Shown here: positions 1 through 6,029 of the stretch, in pieces
Layout of the letters: each line of letters begins with the position of its first letter
How positions within the stretch are numbered: position 1 is the first letter of the stretch
Source of the DNA: Acidobacteriota bacterium
GTDB lineage: Bacteria; Acidobacteriota; Terriglobia; Terriglobales; Acidobacteriaceae
Assembly (NCBI GenBank): GCA_003224995.1
Contig: QIAI01000234.1
Coordinates: forward strand, 1 to 7,780
Direction: 5' to 3'
Length of the DNA stretch: 7,780 bases
Notes under the pieces: model-generated
Told to the model about the DNA's origin: nothing
Databases searched by the model: none
Seen by the model: only the letters and a program-made list of their open reading frames with translations
Program-made: the position numbers and the translations under genes

Positions 1-725
1 ATTCCCTTGTACTTGCAATTGATCCCATTGCCGAAGGGCGGCGGCGCGGCGAGATTGAACTCGACATAGTTCGCCACCATCAGATCCAGAAAGCCGTCGC
101 CGTCGTAATCCCCGAAAGCCGCCCCGGTCGACCATCGCCCATCCGCCAATCCGGATTTGGCGGTGACGTCGGTAAACGTCCCGTCGCCATTATTGCGATA
201 GAGGACATTCCCGCCGAGGCAGGTGATGTACATGTCCGGCCAGCCGTCATTGTTGTAATCGCCGACCGCGCCGCCATTGGCGAAACACGGGCTAACCACT
301 CCGGCTTTGTCGGTGACGTCCGTGAAGGTACCGTCGTGGTTGTTGTGATAGAGCGCGCTGCGAGCCTTCTCACCTTTGTTCGCCATCTCGAGCGTAGGCG
401 CGTTGGTGAAATAGATGTCTACCCATCCATCGCGATCGTAATCGAGGAGCAGCACGCCGCCGCTCATCGATTCAAGAATGTACTTCTGCTCGGGCGCGAC
501 CAGATGCTCGAATTTAATGCCCGTTTTCTGGGTCACATCTTGCAGTTGCGGAATGGGCCGATCGTGACATTTGATCTCCTTCACTCCCGCCGGGGGTGGA
601 GTCGGCTTGGGATGGCCACCCTGTGCCAGCAATGAGAGGGGAAAGGTGAACTGAAGGAATAAAGAAATCCAGAATGAAGTGGGAGCGGGCGGCCGGCCGG
701 CAATTCGTTGCGAATTTGTTTTCAT
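1..725 (-). CDS. Exported FG-GAP/VCBS repeat protein of the CRTAC1 type, N-terminal part (C-terminus beyond the left edge)
   Basis: The minus-strand frame is open from ATG at 723-725 to position 1, giving 241 complete codons and no stop. Residues 1-34 look like a signal peptide: basic residues K2, R7 and R11, a hydrophobic core at about 18-33, and likely cleavage after SLLA at A34. A proline-rich linker follows. Three calcium-binding-type repeats are visible: DYDRDGWVD at 95-103, DYNNDGWPD at 156-164 and DYDGDGFLD at 206-214. GTFTDVT recurs at 132-138 and 182-188. This D-x-D-x-D-G pattern is the signature of FG-GAP/VCBS blades, and family members usually continue with more blades and an ASPIC/UnbV domain, which would lie outside this window. 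It probably folds as a secreted or periplasmic propeller; its biochemical role is unknown. It starts 66 nt after the TPR gene on the same strand, suggesting co-transcription. The Shine-Dalgarno match upstream is weak. Confidence 0.88.
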   Translation of the reverse strand, partial: MKTNSQRIAGRPPAPTSFWISLFLQFTFPLSLLAQGGHPKPTPPPAGVKEIKCHDRPIPQLQDVTQKTGIKFEHLVAPEQKYILESMSGGVLLLDYDRDGWVDIYFTNAPTLEMANKGEKARSALYHNNHDGTFTDVTDKAGVVSPCFANGGAVGDYNNDGWPDMYITCLGGNVLYRNNGDGTFTDVTAKSGLADGRWSTGAAFGDYDGDGFLDLMVANYVEFNLAAPPPFGNGINCKYKG

Positions 726-791
726 CGACGCCTGATGATTGCTATCATCGCTTCATTCTAAGGGAACCCGCATGCGGTTGAGCTCCGGGAG

Positions 792-1925
792 CTAGCGCGC
801 ACCCGCCACCATGGCATCGTGCATGCGCCGATCAACCTCCAGCGACGTCGTGTGCAACTCCGAAACCCGGTGCAGGGCGGCGCGCGCTTCTTGCTCGCGG
901 CCGGTAGCGCGGAAGGCCGTCGCCAAGAGATAAAAAACGCTGGCTTCGTCGCGATTCATTTCGGCCGCCTGTTGCAGATAACGGACGGCGTCCGCGTTCT
1001 CATGCAACTTCAGCTTGGCCTTTCCCAAATAAAGGTATGTCGCCCAGGAGTCCGGATCGAGGCTGCGAGCCTGTTCCAGGAAGGGAATTCCGTCAGCGTA
1101 GCGCTCACTCTGCACCAGCAGGCCGCCGAGAAAATAGATTGCCACGGCGTCCTTCGAATCTTCTTGCACGGCGAGGCGAAGCTCCTTTTCGGCTTCCTCA
1201 TTTTTGCGCATGCTGACGTAAACCATGCCAAGCTCGCGGTGAGCGCCGGGAAATTGAGGGTCCATCTGCAGAACATCTTTGAACGACTGTTCCGCCTGCT
1301 CGAAGAGTTTAGAATCGTAATAGCCCTTACCTAGAAGAAAGCTGGCCTGGGCCCGCGTACTGTTATTGCTGAGCAATTGGGAAAACAATTGTTTGCCGGC
1401 TTCTACTTGTCCGGTGCGAGCGTACGCCACTCCCATGAAATAAATGGCAACTGGCCCCAGCGATTGCTTGTCCATGGGCTGCAAGAAATTGAGCGCAGCC
1501 TGTGGTTGGCTGCCTAACACGAGAGACGTGGCCAGAAGATCGGTAGCCTGCTTATTCTGTGGATCGCGCTGATGTAGTTGCCGGAAAAACGGGACCGCAT
1601 GCGTGTAATCCTCCTGCTTGAGATAGGCCAATCCCAAATTCAGCAGAATGCCGGATTCATGCGGGCTGACCGCCAACGCTTGCTTGTAGACCTCGATTGC
1701 GCGGGCATAGCGCTGGGTGCGGGTGTAAACCACGCCAAGATTTCCTAATGCCCCAAGATTGCGGGGATCGGTTTTTAAAACCTGTCGAAATCCATTTTCG
1801 GCGGCAATATATTCGCCCGCCTTCAGAGCCTGGGAGGCGCGCTCAAAGATTTTTTGATTGCTGGGATTCTCTGCAGCCAGAAGGGAAGCGGCCCAGAGAG
1901 CAAACGCCACAAGCCTAATCAACAT
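792..1925 (-). CDS. Exported tetratricopeptide (TPR) repeat protein
   Basis: A complete 377-residue protein. Residues 1-18 form a short signal peptide: R4, a hydrophobic run VAFALWAASLL, and cleavage near A17/A18. From about residue 23 to 362 the chain is almost entirely TPR-like, in about ten 34-residue units. Typical signatures include GNLGVVYTRTQRYARAIEVY (about 61-80) and LGKGYYDSKLFEQAEQSF (about 198-215), with helix-ending DP motifs such as KTDPRN and QMDPQF. There is no catalytic domain, so it is expected to be a protein-interaction scaffold in the periplasm or anchored to an envelope complex. It lies 83 nt behind the receptor gene and 66 nt ahead of the FG-GAP gene, all on one strand, so the three probably work together. 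The upstream sequence offers only a weak GGA-type ribosome site, and a terminator separates it from the receptor. Identity as a TPR protein is secure; the specific function is not known. Confidence 0.93.
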   Translation of the reverse strand: MLIRLVAFALWAASLLAAENPSNQKIFERASQALKAGEYIAAENGFRQVLKTDPRNLGALGNLGVVYTRTQRYARAIEVYKQALAVSPHESGILLNLGLAYLKQEDYTHAVPFFRQLHQRDPQNKQATDLLATSLVLGSQPQAALNFLQPMDKQSLGPVAIYFMGVAYARTGQVEAGKQLFSQLLSNNSTRAQASFLLGKGYYDSKLFEQAEQSFKDVLQMDPQFPGAHRELGMVYVSMRKNEEAEKELRLAVQEDSKDAVAIYFLGGLLVQSERYADGIPFLEQARSLDPDSWATYLYLGKAKLKLHENADAVRYLQQAAEMNRDEASVFYLLATAFRATGREQEARAALHRVSELHTTSLEVDRRMHDAMVAGAR

Positions 1926-1946
1926 CGCAGTTCCAGAATACCACTG

Positions 1947-1990
1947 AAAAAAACAAGGCCGTGCTCCCTGCGGAGGAGAAGAGCACGGCC
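1947..1990 (-). terminator. Intrinsic (Rho-independent) terminator after the receptor gene
   Basis: GGCCGTGCTC at 1957-1966 and GAGCACGGCC at 1981-1990 form a perfect 10-bp GC-rich inverted repeat with a 14-nt loop. Read on the minus strand, the stem is followed by TTG and then seven T residues (1947-1953), the classical terminator layout. It begins 18 nt after the receptor stop codon (2009-2011) and ends 21 nt before the TPR start codon. It should therefore end most receptor transcripts, leaving the TPR and FG-GAP genes to read-through or to a promoter not recognised here. Confidence 0.9.
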
Positions 1991-2008
1991 CTGGCTGGGC
2001 AATCGGGA

Positions 2009-4090
2009 TCAGAAGTAGAGCTTGATTCCCAACTGCACGTTGCGTGGGTTGCGATAACCATTGATGTTGCCACTGTTCGCGCCTTGAGTCGTGCTGTGGG
2101 CGTCGACGGGCTGTCCCTCACCAGGAGCAGTAAAGGTGGTATTCACGTTTGCAGGCTGCGTGTGGTTAAAGGTGTTGAAGGACTCGAGTCGCAGCTGTAG
2201 ATACCGGCTCTCCGAGAAATTAATGTTCTTGAAGAGCGATATATCCCAGTTGTTAATTCCAGGACCGCGGAAGGCATTCCGCCGGATATTGCCGACGGTG
2301 CCGTCCGCGGGTGCCACGAAGGCTGCAGGGTTCAACCAGTTCACATGGTTGCCCTGGTCGAGATAAGCTGATCCGCTGCCCCGGTCAGGACGAACGAGAC
2401 CAATGAAATTTCCCGCGTTTCCATTGTAGGTGTCGCTTCCCGACATGTAGACATTGAGCGGCGTGCCAGTCCAGAAGCGGGTGATACCGCTGACTTGCCA
2501 ACCGCCGAGAAGGTATTTCAACGCCCCGCTGGAGCGGAGTTCGGGCAAGCTGTAGACATAGTTCAAATTGAAAACATGGGTGCGATCAAATCCTGCGGGC
2601 GCCCAATCCAAGTGTGGATGGAAGGGATCGGTGAGATTGCCACCCGAGGATCCTCCCGGCACTCCCGGATCTGCTCCGGGAGTATCGGAATCCGTGATGT
2701 CCATGGCTCGACTCCAGGTGTAGTCCGCAGTCAACGTCAGGCGGTTGGTGAAGCGGCGCATGAGTTTAACTTGCAGACCGTTGTAGCTGCTGTTGGCATC
2801 ATATTTTGTGAAGTTGATGTTGTTATATCCCTGGTAGGCAGCGACAAACGGCAGACCACCGGGAGGAGGGGTCAAGAACGAACCGACGGGTGTGGCCTGC
2901 AGGTTGTACTGGTATTGCAGGTGGCGCGCTAGGTTCCCGGTATAGGTGACGTCAAGTCCCATACGCCACGGCAATTCGCGCTGCACTCCAAGGCTGTAGC
3001 CGTATGTCGTCGGAATTTGTCCCTGCTTGGCAAACGCGTTCAGGTTCACCGGGGACCGGATACCGGTGACAAGACCCGGATTCAGATTATCGATTCTCTG
3101 TCCGAAGATGGTTGGCGTGTAGCTGAGGGGCGGATTGCCGAGACCGTCAAAGCTGTTGACGTTCTGCCGAATGCGCTCATAGAAAACGCCGAACCCGCCT
3201 CGGATTGCGGTCTTGCCATCCCCGAACAGGTCGTAGGCGAAACCTACGCGCGGACCAAAATTGGCGTACTTGTGATCAGCAAATCCAGGCGGGATGCCAT
3301 GTCCCTCCTGGACAATGCCATTGAAGGGATCACCGAAATTGCTTAGCCCCTGACAAGACGCGCCGTCCGGCAATGCGGCCAAAGCTGGGCTGCAAATTGC
3401 GCCAAAGTAGTTTCCCTGAGTGGTGTTAAGGGTCACTGCATTCGCGGGGTTGTAGCGCGCGGGATCGAAGTAATTCTGGAAGAAGGGCTGCACAGTATAC
3501 GTAGGACCTAAGTAGGCCCAGCGCAGACCGTAATCGAGGGTGAGTTTGCGGTTTACCTTCCATGTGTCCTGGCCGAATGCTTCGACTTGATGGAAGCGGA
3601 ATGCGCCAAAAAATACTCCATTACTTTGCTGCAGCTGGTTGTAATAACCGGTGAACACGTTGCCGAGATAGTTTCCGGTGTCATTCGGATTGGAGGCCCC
3701 GGTACTGAAGTCGATGAAGGTCGTGTCTTGCCAAACTGGTTGTTGTCCCGCCTGGTTGTAGTCGAAAAACACACCTGCTTTGATGATGTGAGATCCCAGG
3801 ACCTTGGTTACGTTATCCGTCCAAGTGAATTGACGAGCTTCGCTGTGCCAGCTGGGATGGAACGAGCCGCCGGTGAAAGTTCCATTGCAGCAGTTGTTGA
3901 GCACAGGAGCGCGGTTATCCACGTTCGACAGTGGATAGAGTTCCTGAAAAGTGAACCCGAGCTGCGAGCGGTCATAGATCGCTTTCGACGTGCCCGGCAC
4001 GATGTCGACAACCTGGGTGAGGTGGTTGTAGCTGAAGATGAACTCATTCGTGGTGGTGGGGGAGATCACATTCACGAGATTGATAGTCGG
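2009..4090 (-). CDS. TonB-dependent receptor, Oar-like: beta-barrel part, in a different frame from its N-terminus
   Basis: This stretch encodes about 693 residues of outer-membrane beta-barrel, continuing the receptor that starts at 5582 but shifted by one base. The frame stays open further upstream to 4459, but that part is arginine/serine-rich nonsense opposite good coding sequence; recognisable protein begins at about NLVNVISPTTTNEFIF (near 4081). Barrel features follow: alternating aromatic strands, FGQDTWKVNRKLTLDYGLRW, FGPRVGFAYDLFGDGKTAIR, and a terminal strand LGIKLYF ending in phenylalanine, as is normal for outer-membrane proteins recognised by the BAM machinery. A CC pair (3887-3892) and a C-x12-C pair (about 3353-3400) may form disulfides in surface loops. 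There is no plausible independent start or ribosome site, so on its own this half would not be made or exported. The substrate cannot be read from the sequence; oligosaccharides are a reasonable guess from the LacI-type neighbour. Confidence 0.85.
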   Translation of the reverse strand, partial: PTINLVNVISPTTTNEFIFSYNHLTQVVDIVPGTSKAIYDRSQLGFTFQELYPLSNVDNRAPVLNNCCNGTFTGGSFHPSWHSEARQFTWTDNVTKVLGSHIIKAGVFFDYNQAGQQPVWQDTTFIDFSTGASNPNDTGNYLGNVFTGYYNQLQQSNGVFFGAFRFHQVEAFGQDTWKVNRKLTLDYGLRWAYLGPTYTVQPFFQNYFDPARYNPANAVTLNTTQGNYFGAICSPALAALPDGASCQGLSNFGDPFNGIVQEGHGIPPGFADHKYANFGPRVGFAYDLFGDGKTAIRGGFGVFYERIRQNVNSFDGLGNPPLSYTPTIFGQRIDNLNPGLVTGIRSPVNLNAFAKQGQIPTTYGYSLGVQRELPWRMGLDVTYTGNLARHLQYQYNLQATPVGSFLTPPPGGLPFVAAYQGYNNINFTKYDANSSYNGLQVKLMRRFTNRLTLTADYTWSRAMDITDSDTPGADPGVPGGSSGGNLTDPFHPHLDWAPAGFDRTHVFNLNYVYSLPELRSSGALKYLLGGWQVSGITRFWTGTPLNVYMSGSDTYNGNAGNFIGLVRPDRGSGSAYLDQGNHVNWLNPAAFVAPADGTVGNIRRNAFRGPGINNWDISLFKNINFSESRYLQLRLESFNTFNHTQPANVNTTFTAPGEGQPVDAHSTTQGANSGNINGYRNPRNVQLGIKLYF

Positions 4091-5582
4091 CAAAATCGAA
4101 CAGGTTGTGATATTGCTCCTGCTGCGAGTCGTCAACCCAACGGAAGAAAAAGTTAGTCTTCGCGTTGATGTTCCAATCGATGCGCGCGACCTCCTGGTGC
4201 TTCTTGAAGTTGTATCTTTCGTTGAACGGGTTGAAGAACTTCGTGGCCAACCCGGTAGCCGGATTAACGGTGCTGGGATCGGGAACCGCGTTTGCCTGAT
4301 ATCCCTTGCTGAAATAGTTTGCAAAGGCACCGGCCTGAGAGCTGAGTAGGGAAGTGGGAATAATGTTGCAGGGGCTCGCTGCGGTACCGCAAATTGGAGT
4401 TCCGCTGTCGAGTTGACCGCCGGTATAGTGGGTGGAACCTGGGACAAAGACCTGACCATTATTGAAATTCGTCAGTCCGGCGCAGTTTGTCCGGGCTACC
4501 GGATCGCAAACTCCCGTGTAGAGGGCCGTGAGGTCGAGTCCGGCTGGTGTAACGTTCAGAATCGCCGGGTTGGGAAGTTCGTACCCTCGTCCTAAGCCGG
4601 CAATGTTCTGCGAATTAAACTGCGCGTTGCCGGGCTGAATGCCCCGCGTGCCCTCGTAATTGAAAAAGAAGAACAGCTTGTTCTTGTAGTGGGGGAGAGG
4701 AATTGGGCCGCCGAGATTTCCGCCGTACTGATTGAAGCGAATGTAATTCTTAACTCCCTTACTGAACGGCGGTGAGGCATCAAACGCGTCTTCGCGGTGG
4801 AACTCATACAAGGTGCCGTGGAATTGCTTGGTACCCGCCTTCGTGTTCACAGCCAGCAGGACGCCGGGGTTGCGGCCATATTCGGCGGCAAAGTTGTTGC
4901 TCTGAATCTTGAATTCGCCGATGGCGTCCATACTCAGCTGGGTGTACTGGCCGTCGTTGGCTCCGACGTCGGTGTTCACCGCGCCGTCGAGAAAGAAATT
5001 GTTGTCGCTGCCACGGAGTCCATTCACGTGGAAAGCATTTGTGTTGTTGAACGCCAGCCGGAAGTCGTTGGAGTCGTTCGATACCACGCCCGGCAGGGTA
5101 CGCACTAGCGACTGGAAATCGCGACCGTTGAGACTGGTTTCAGTCACCAGCTTGGAGTCGATGACATCCGAGTGATCGCCGGTGGCGGTCTCTACCAGCG
5201 GAGTTTGTGCTTCCACGGTTACGCTCTCGGTCGTGCTGCCCACGGAAACCCTGAGTTCGCCGAGCGAGAGATTCTGCCGATTGTCGAGAACGATGCCGGT
5301 TCGCTCGAGGCCCTTCATTCCCTTGGCGTCCACCTTGATGGTGTACTTTCCGGGTTGTAATGGTTGCAGGACGAACAGGCCATCGGCGGAGGTGGTGCCA
5401 TTCCGCACAACAGCCCCTTTGTCCGAGTCGATCGCCTGCACGCTCGCATCCGGGATGACGGCGCCTTGAGAATCGGTCACCGTGCCCTGGATGGAACCGC
5501 TGTTTTGCGCCAGCGCGCTCACCGCGATGAGGCACACTGCCAAGAGGAACAGGACCTTCAGTCTTAAAGGCAACAGGTTCAT
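4044..5582 (-). CDS. TonB-dependent receptor, Oar-like: signal peptide, regulatory-like domain, plug and first barrel strands (frameshifted)
   Basis: This is the 512-residue front part of an outer-membrane receptor of the Oar/carboxypeptidase-regulatory-like group that is expanded in acidobacteria. Residues 1-25 are a signal peptide (core LFLLAVCLIAVS, cleavage after SALA). Residues about 28-113 form the beta-sandwich carboxypeptidase-regulatory-like domain (GSIQGTVTDSQGAVIPDASV). ESVTVEAQTPLVET (119-132) leads into the plug, with LNGRDF (151-156), the VNGLRG...FLDG stretch (187-200), and SNNFAAEYGRNPG (228-240). QYGGNLGGPI (285-294) and KLFFFFNYEGTR (302-313) open the barrel. The start at 5582 is chosen because AAGGAG lies 5 nt upstream and a signal peptide follows at once; in-frame ATGs at 5711 and 5660 would bury it. 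Residues from about 502 to 512 are out of frame. Repaired, the protein would be about 1190 residues, normal for the family. Confidence 0.9.
   Translation of the reverse strand: MNLLPLRLKVLFLLAVCLIAVSALAQNSGSIQGTVTDSQGAVIPDASVQAIDSDKGAVVRNGTTSADGLFVLQPLQPGKYTIKVDAKGMKGLERTGIVLDNRQNLSLGELRVSVGSTTESVTVEAQTPLVETATGDHSDVIDSKLVTETSLNGRDFQSLVRTLPGVVSNDSNDFRLAFNNTNAFHVNGLRGSDNNFFLDGAVNTDVGANDGQYTQLSMDAIGEFKIQSNNFAAEYGRNPGVLLAVNTKAGTKQFHGTLYEFHREDAFDASPPFSKGVKNYIRFNQYGGNLGGPIPLPHYKNKLFFFFNYEGTRGIQPGNAQFNSQNIAGLGRGYELPNPAILNVTPAGLDLTALYTGVCDPVARTNCAGLTNFNNGQVFVPGSTHYTGGQLDSGTPICGTAASPCNIIPTSLLSSQAGAFANYFSKGYQANAVPDPSTVNPATGLATKFFNPFNERYNFKKHQEVARIDWNINAKTNFFFRWVDDSQQEQYHNLFDFADYQSRECDLPHHHE
4082..4100 (-). 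other. Frame break (+1) within the receptor gene
   Basis: Upstream, the frame reads sensibly to about NLFDFADY (residues 493-500), then runs through 12 more residues to a TGA at 4044-4046. Downstream, the frame one base later reads INLVNVISPTTTNEF and remains good to 2009. Joining them requires skipping one base, or restoring 3n+2 lost bases. The only homopolymer in the interval is four T residues (minus strand, 4092-4095); removing one T gives an uninterrupted NLFDLPTINLVNV. This may be a sequencing error, a real inactivating indel, or a small deletion. Confidence 0.82.
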
Positions 5583-5587
5583 CGCCA

Positions 5588-5593
5588 CTCCTT
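5588..5593 (-). promoter_or_regulatory. Shine-Dalgarno site of the receptor gene
   Basis: On the minus strand AAGGAG, within an A-rich run AAAAAAGGAG, sits 5 nt before the ATG at 5580-5582. It is the best ribosome site in the window and fixes the receptor start. Confidence 0.85.
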
Positions 5594-5687
5594 TTTTGAA
5601 TACACGCTGATCATTTGCGGGAAGTCCAAGGAATCGCCCGAAGCAGACATCTCTGCTCATGCGTAAGCCTCCGCCTAGCGAACAATG

Positions 5688-5713
5688 CCGTAGGCGCGGT
5701 ACGCGCCTCACGG
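5688..5713 (-). other. Strong hairpin in the receptor mRNA leader
   Basis: AGGCGCG (5692-5698) and CGCGCCT (5702-5708) pair perfectly around a 3-nt loop. Outside them CCGT (5688-5691) pairs with ACGG (5710-5713), with one unpaired base at 5709. The result is an 11-bp stem about 105 nt before the receptor start codon. No T-run follows on either strand, so it is not an ordinary terminator. It could stabilise the 5' end of the message or be a protein site. Its existence is seen directly; its role is inferred. Confidence 0.55.
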
Positions 5714-5729
5714 AAGAAAAACGATTTTG
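5713..5729. promoter_or_regulatory. Operator-like site A (CG-centred)
   Basis: GAAGAAAAACGATTTTG is a near copy of site B (GAAGAAAAATCGATTTTG, 5788-5805), lacking one T. It is an imperfect palindrome around the CG at 5722-5723. It lies downstream of the proposed receptor promoter, where a bound repressor would block elongation or help form a loop with site B. The binding protein is inferred to be the LacI-family product encoded at 6030-7088. Confidence 0.45.
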
Positions 5730-5751
5730 TTACGGCACCCCACCAATCTGG

Positions 5752-5767
5752 AGCGCTATTAAGCGCT
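5752..5767. repeat. AGCGCT-N4-AGCGCT repeat over the proposed receptor -10
   Basis: AGCGCT at 5752-5757 and again at 5762-5767 are separated by ATTA. The hexamer is itself palindromic, so the pair is both a direct and an inverted repeat. It overlaps the candidate minus-strand -10 (5758-5763), a place where a dimeric regulator could block RNA polymerase. Confidence 0.4.
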
Positions 5768-5787
5768 GGATCCCCAGACGTTGTCAA
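5758..5787 (-). promoter_or_regulatory. Candidate sigma-70-type promoter of the receptor gene
   Basis: On the minus strand TTGACA (5787-5782) matches the -35 consensus exactly. After 18 nt comes CTTAAT (5763-5758), which matches TATAAT at four of six positions. Transcription would begin near 5750, giving a leader of about 170 nt that contains the hairpin at 5688-5713. Operator-like site B lies just upstream of the -35. The -10 is mediocre and the spacing is one base long, so this is a proposal. Confidence 0.45.
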
Positions 5788-5805
5788 GAAGAAAAATCGA
5801 TTTTG
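5788..5805. promoter_or_regulatory. Operator-like site B (perfect 12-bp palindrome)
   Basis: AAAATCGATTTT (5793-5804) is a perfect 12-bp palindrome centred on CG. One step out the pair is A5792/G5805 (mismatch), then G5791/C5806 (match). LacI-family operators are typically palindromes with a central CG, into which the hinge-helix leucine inserts. The site abuts the -35 hexamer of the receptor promoter candidate. Confidence 0.55.
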
Positions 5806-5807
5806 CA

Positions 5808-5822
5808 GGTTAGCGTTTAACC
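5808..5822. promoter_or_regulatory. Operator-like site C
   Basis: GGTTAGCGTTTAACC has 5-bp inverted arms (GGTTA/TAACC) around GCGTT. Its reverse complement contains TTAAACGCTAA, identical at 9 of 11 positions to site D (GTAAACGATAA). The CG centre is 16 bp from that of site B. Confidence 0.4.
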
Positions 5823-5857
5823 CAAATTGCGGGCAGTCTGATTCACTCCCGCGGTGT

Positions 5858-5888
5858 TTGTCAAGGAAAAAATAGGGTAAACGATAAT
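5858..5888 (+). promoter_or_regulatory. Weak promoter candidate for the LacI-type gene
   Basis: On the plus strand TTGTCA (5858-5863) matches the -35 consensus at five of six positions, and GATAAT (5883-5888) matches the -10 at five of six. The 19-nt spacing is longer than the usual 16-18, so support is modest. Operator-like site D overlaps the -10, which would allow autoregulation. Confidence 0.3.
5877..5887. promoter_or_regulatory. Operator-like site D
   Basis: GTAAACGATAA matches the reverse complement of site E (GTAATCGATTA) and that of site C (TTAAACGCTAA) at 9 of 11 positions each. Its CG at 5882-5883 lies 22 bp, about two helical turns, from the CG of site E. Confidence 0.45.
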
Positions 5889-5899
5889 CCAATTGTAAA

Positions 5900-5910
5900 T
5901 AATCGATTAC
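5900..5910. promoter_or_regulatory. Operator-like site E
   Basis: TAATCGATTA (5900-5909) is a perfect 10-bp palindrome centred on CG at 5904-5905, followed by C. It is inverted relative to site D and two helical turns away, so two dimers could sit on the same face of the DNA. It lies about 120 bp before the LacI-type start codon. Confidence 0.5.
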
Positions 5911-6029
5911 CTGACCTCGCAAGTTCGATCAAACCGGCTGCGGGAAAATCCTGGCGGATGCCAAAATGAGAACCTCGGACGCCGAAGCGGAGACTTAATT
6001 TCAACGCCATAGCAAACACCGCCGAGGTC

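Larger units (their letters stand above)
5583..6029. other. Divergent regulatory region between the receptor and the LacI-type regulator
   Basis: This gene-free stretch of 447 bases separates two divergently read genes. From 5583 to 5713 it holds the receptor leader, with its Shine-Dalgarno site and a strong hairpin. From 5713 to 5910 it is much more AT-rich than its surroundings and carries the promoter candidates and five CG-centred operator-like sites. From 5911 to 6029 I see only the lacI-side leader, with no clear element apart from a weak GAGG before the GTG. Short open frames crossing it have no ribosome site or recognisable protein. Confidence 0.75.

Noticed and set aside
766..793. 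Small palindromes CCGCATGCGG (768-777) and AGCTC-CGG-GAGCT (781-793) behind the TPR stop as a terminator
   Set aside because: The stems are short and neither is followed by a T-run on the minus strand; the FG-GAP gene begins soon after.
4082..4100. Programmed frameshifting as the reason for the receptor frame break
   Set aside because: There is no stop codon at the shift point, no known slippery heptamer and no obvious stimulatory structure; an indel or sequence error is simpler.
3587..4156. Plus-strand frame of 189 codons opposite the receptor, and a similar one of 171 codons at 819-1334 opposite the TPR gene
   Set aside because: Both lie antisense to well-supported genes, and their translations show no signal peptide, motif or domain; they are shadows of the real frames.
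5583..5711. Longer receptor start at the in-frame ATG at 5711 or 5660
   Set aside because: The added residues would place over 25 residues ahead of a clear signal peptide, and only the ATG at 5582 has a strong, well-spaced AAGGAG.
5611..5922. Open frames on both strands in the intergenic region (103 residues minus, 86 residues plus)
   Set aside because: No ribosome site, no recognisable domain, and they overlap the promoter and operator-like elements and each other.
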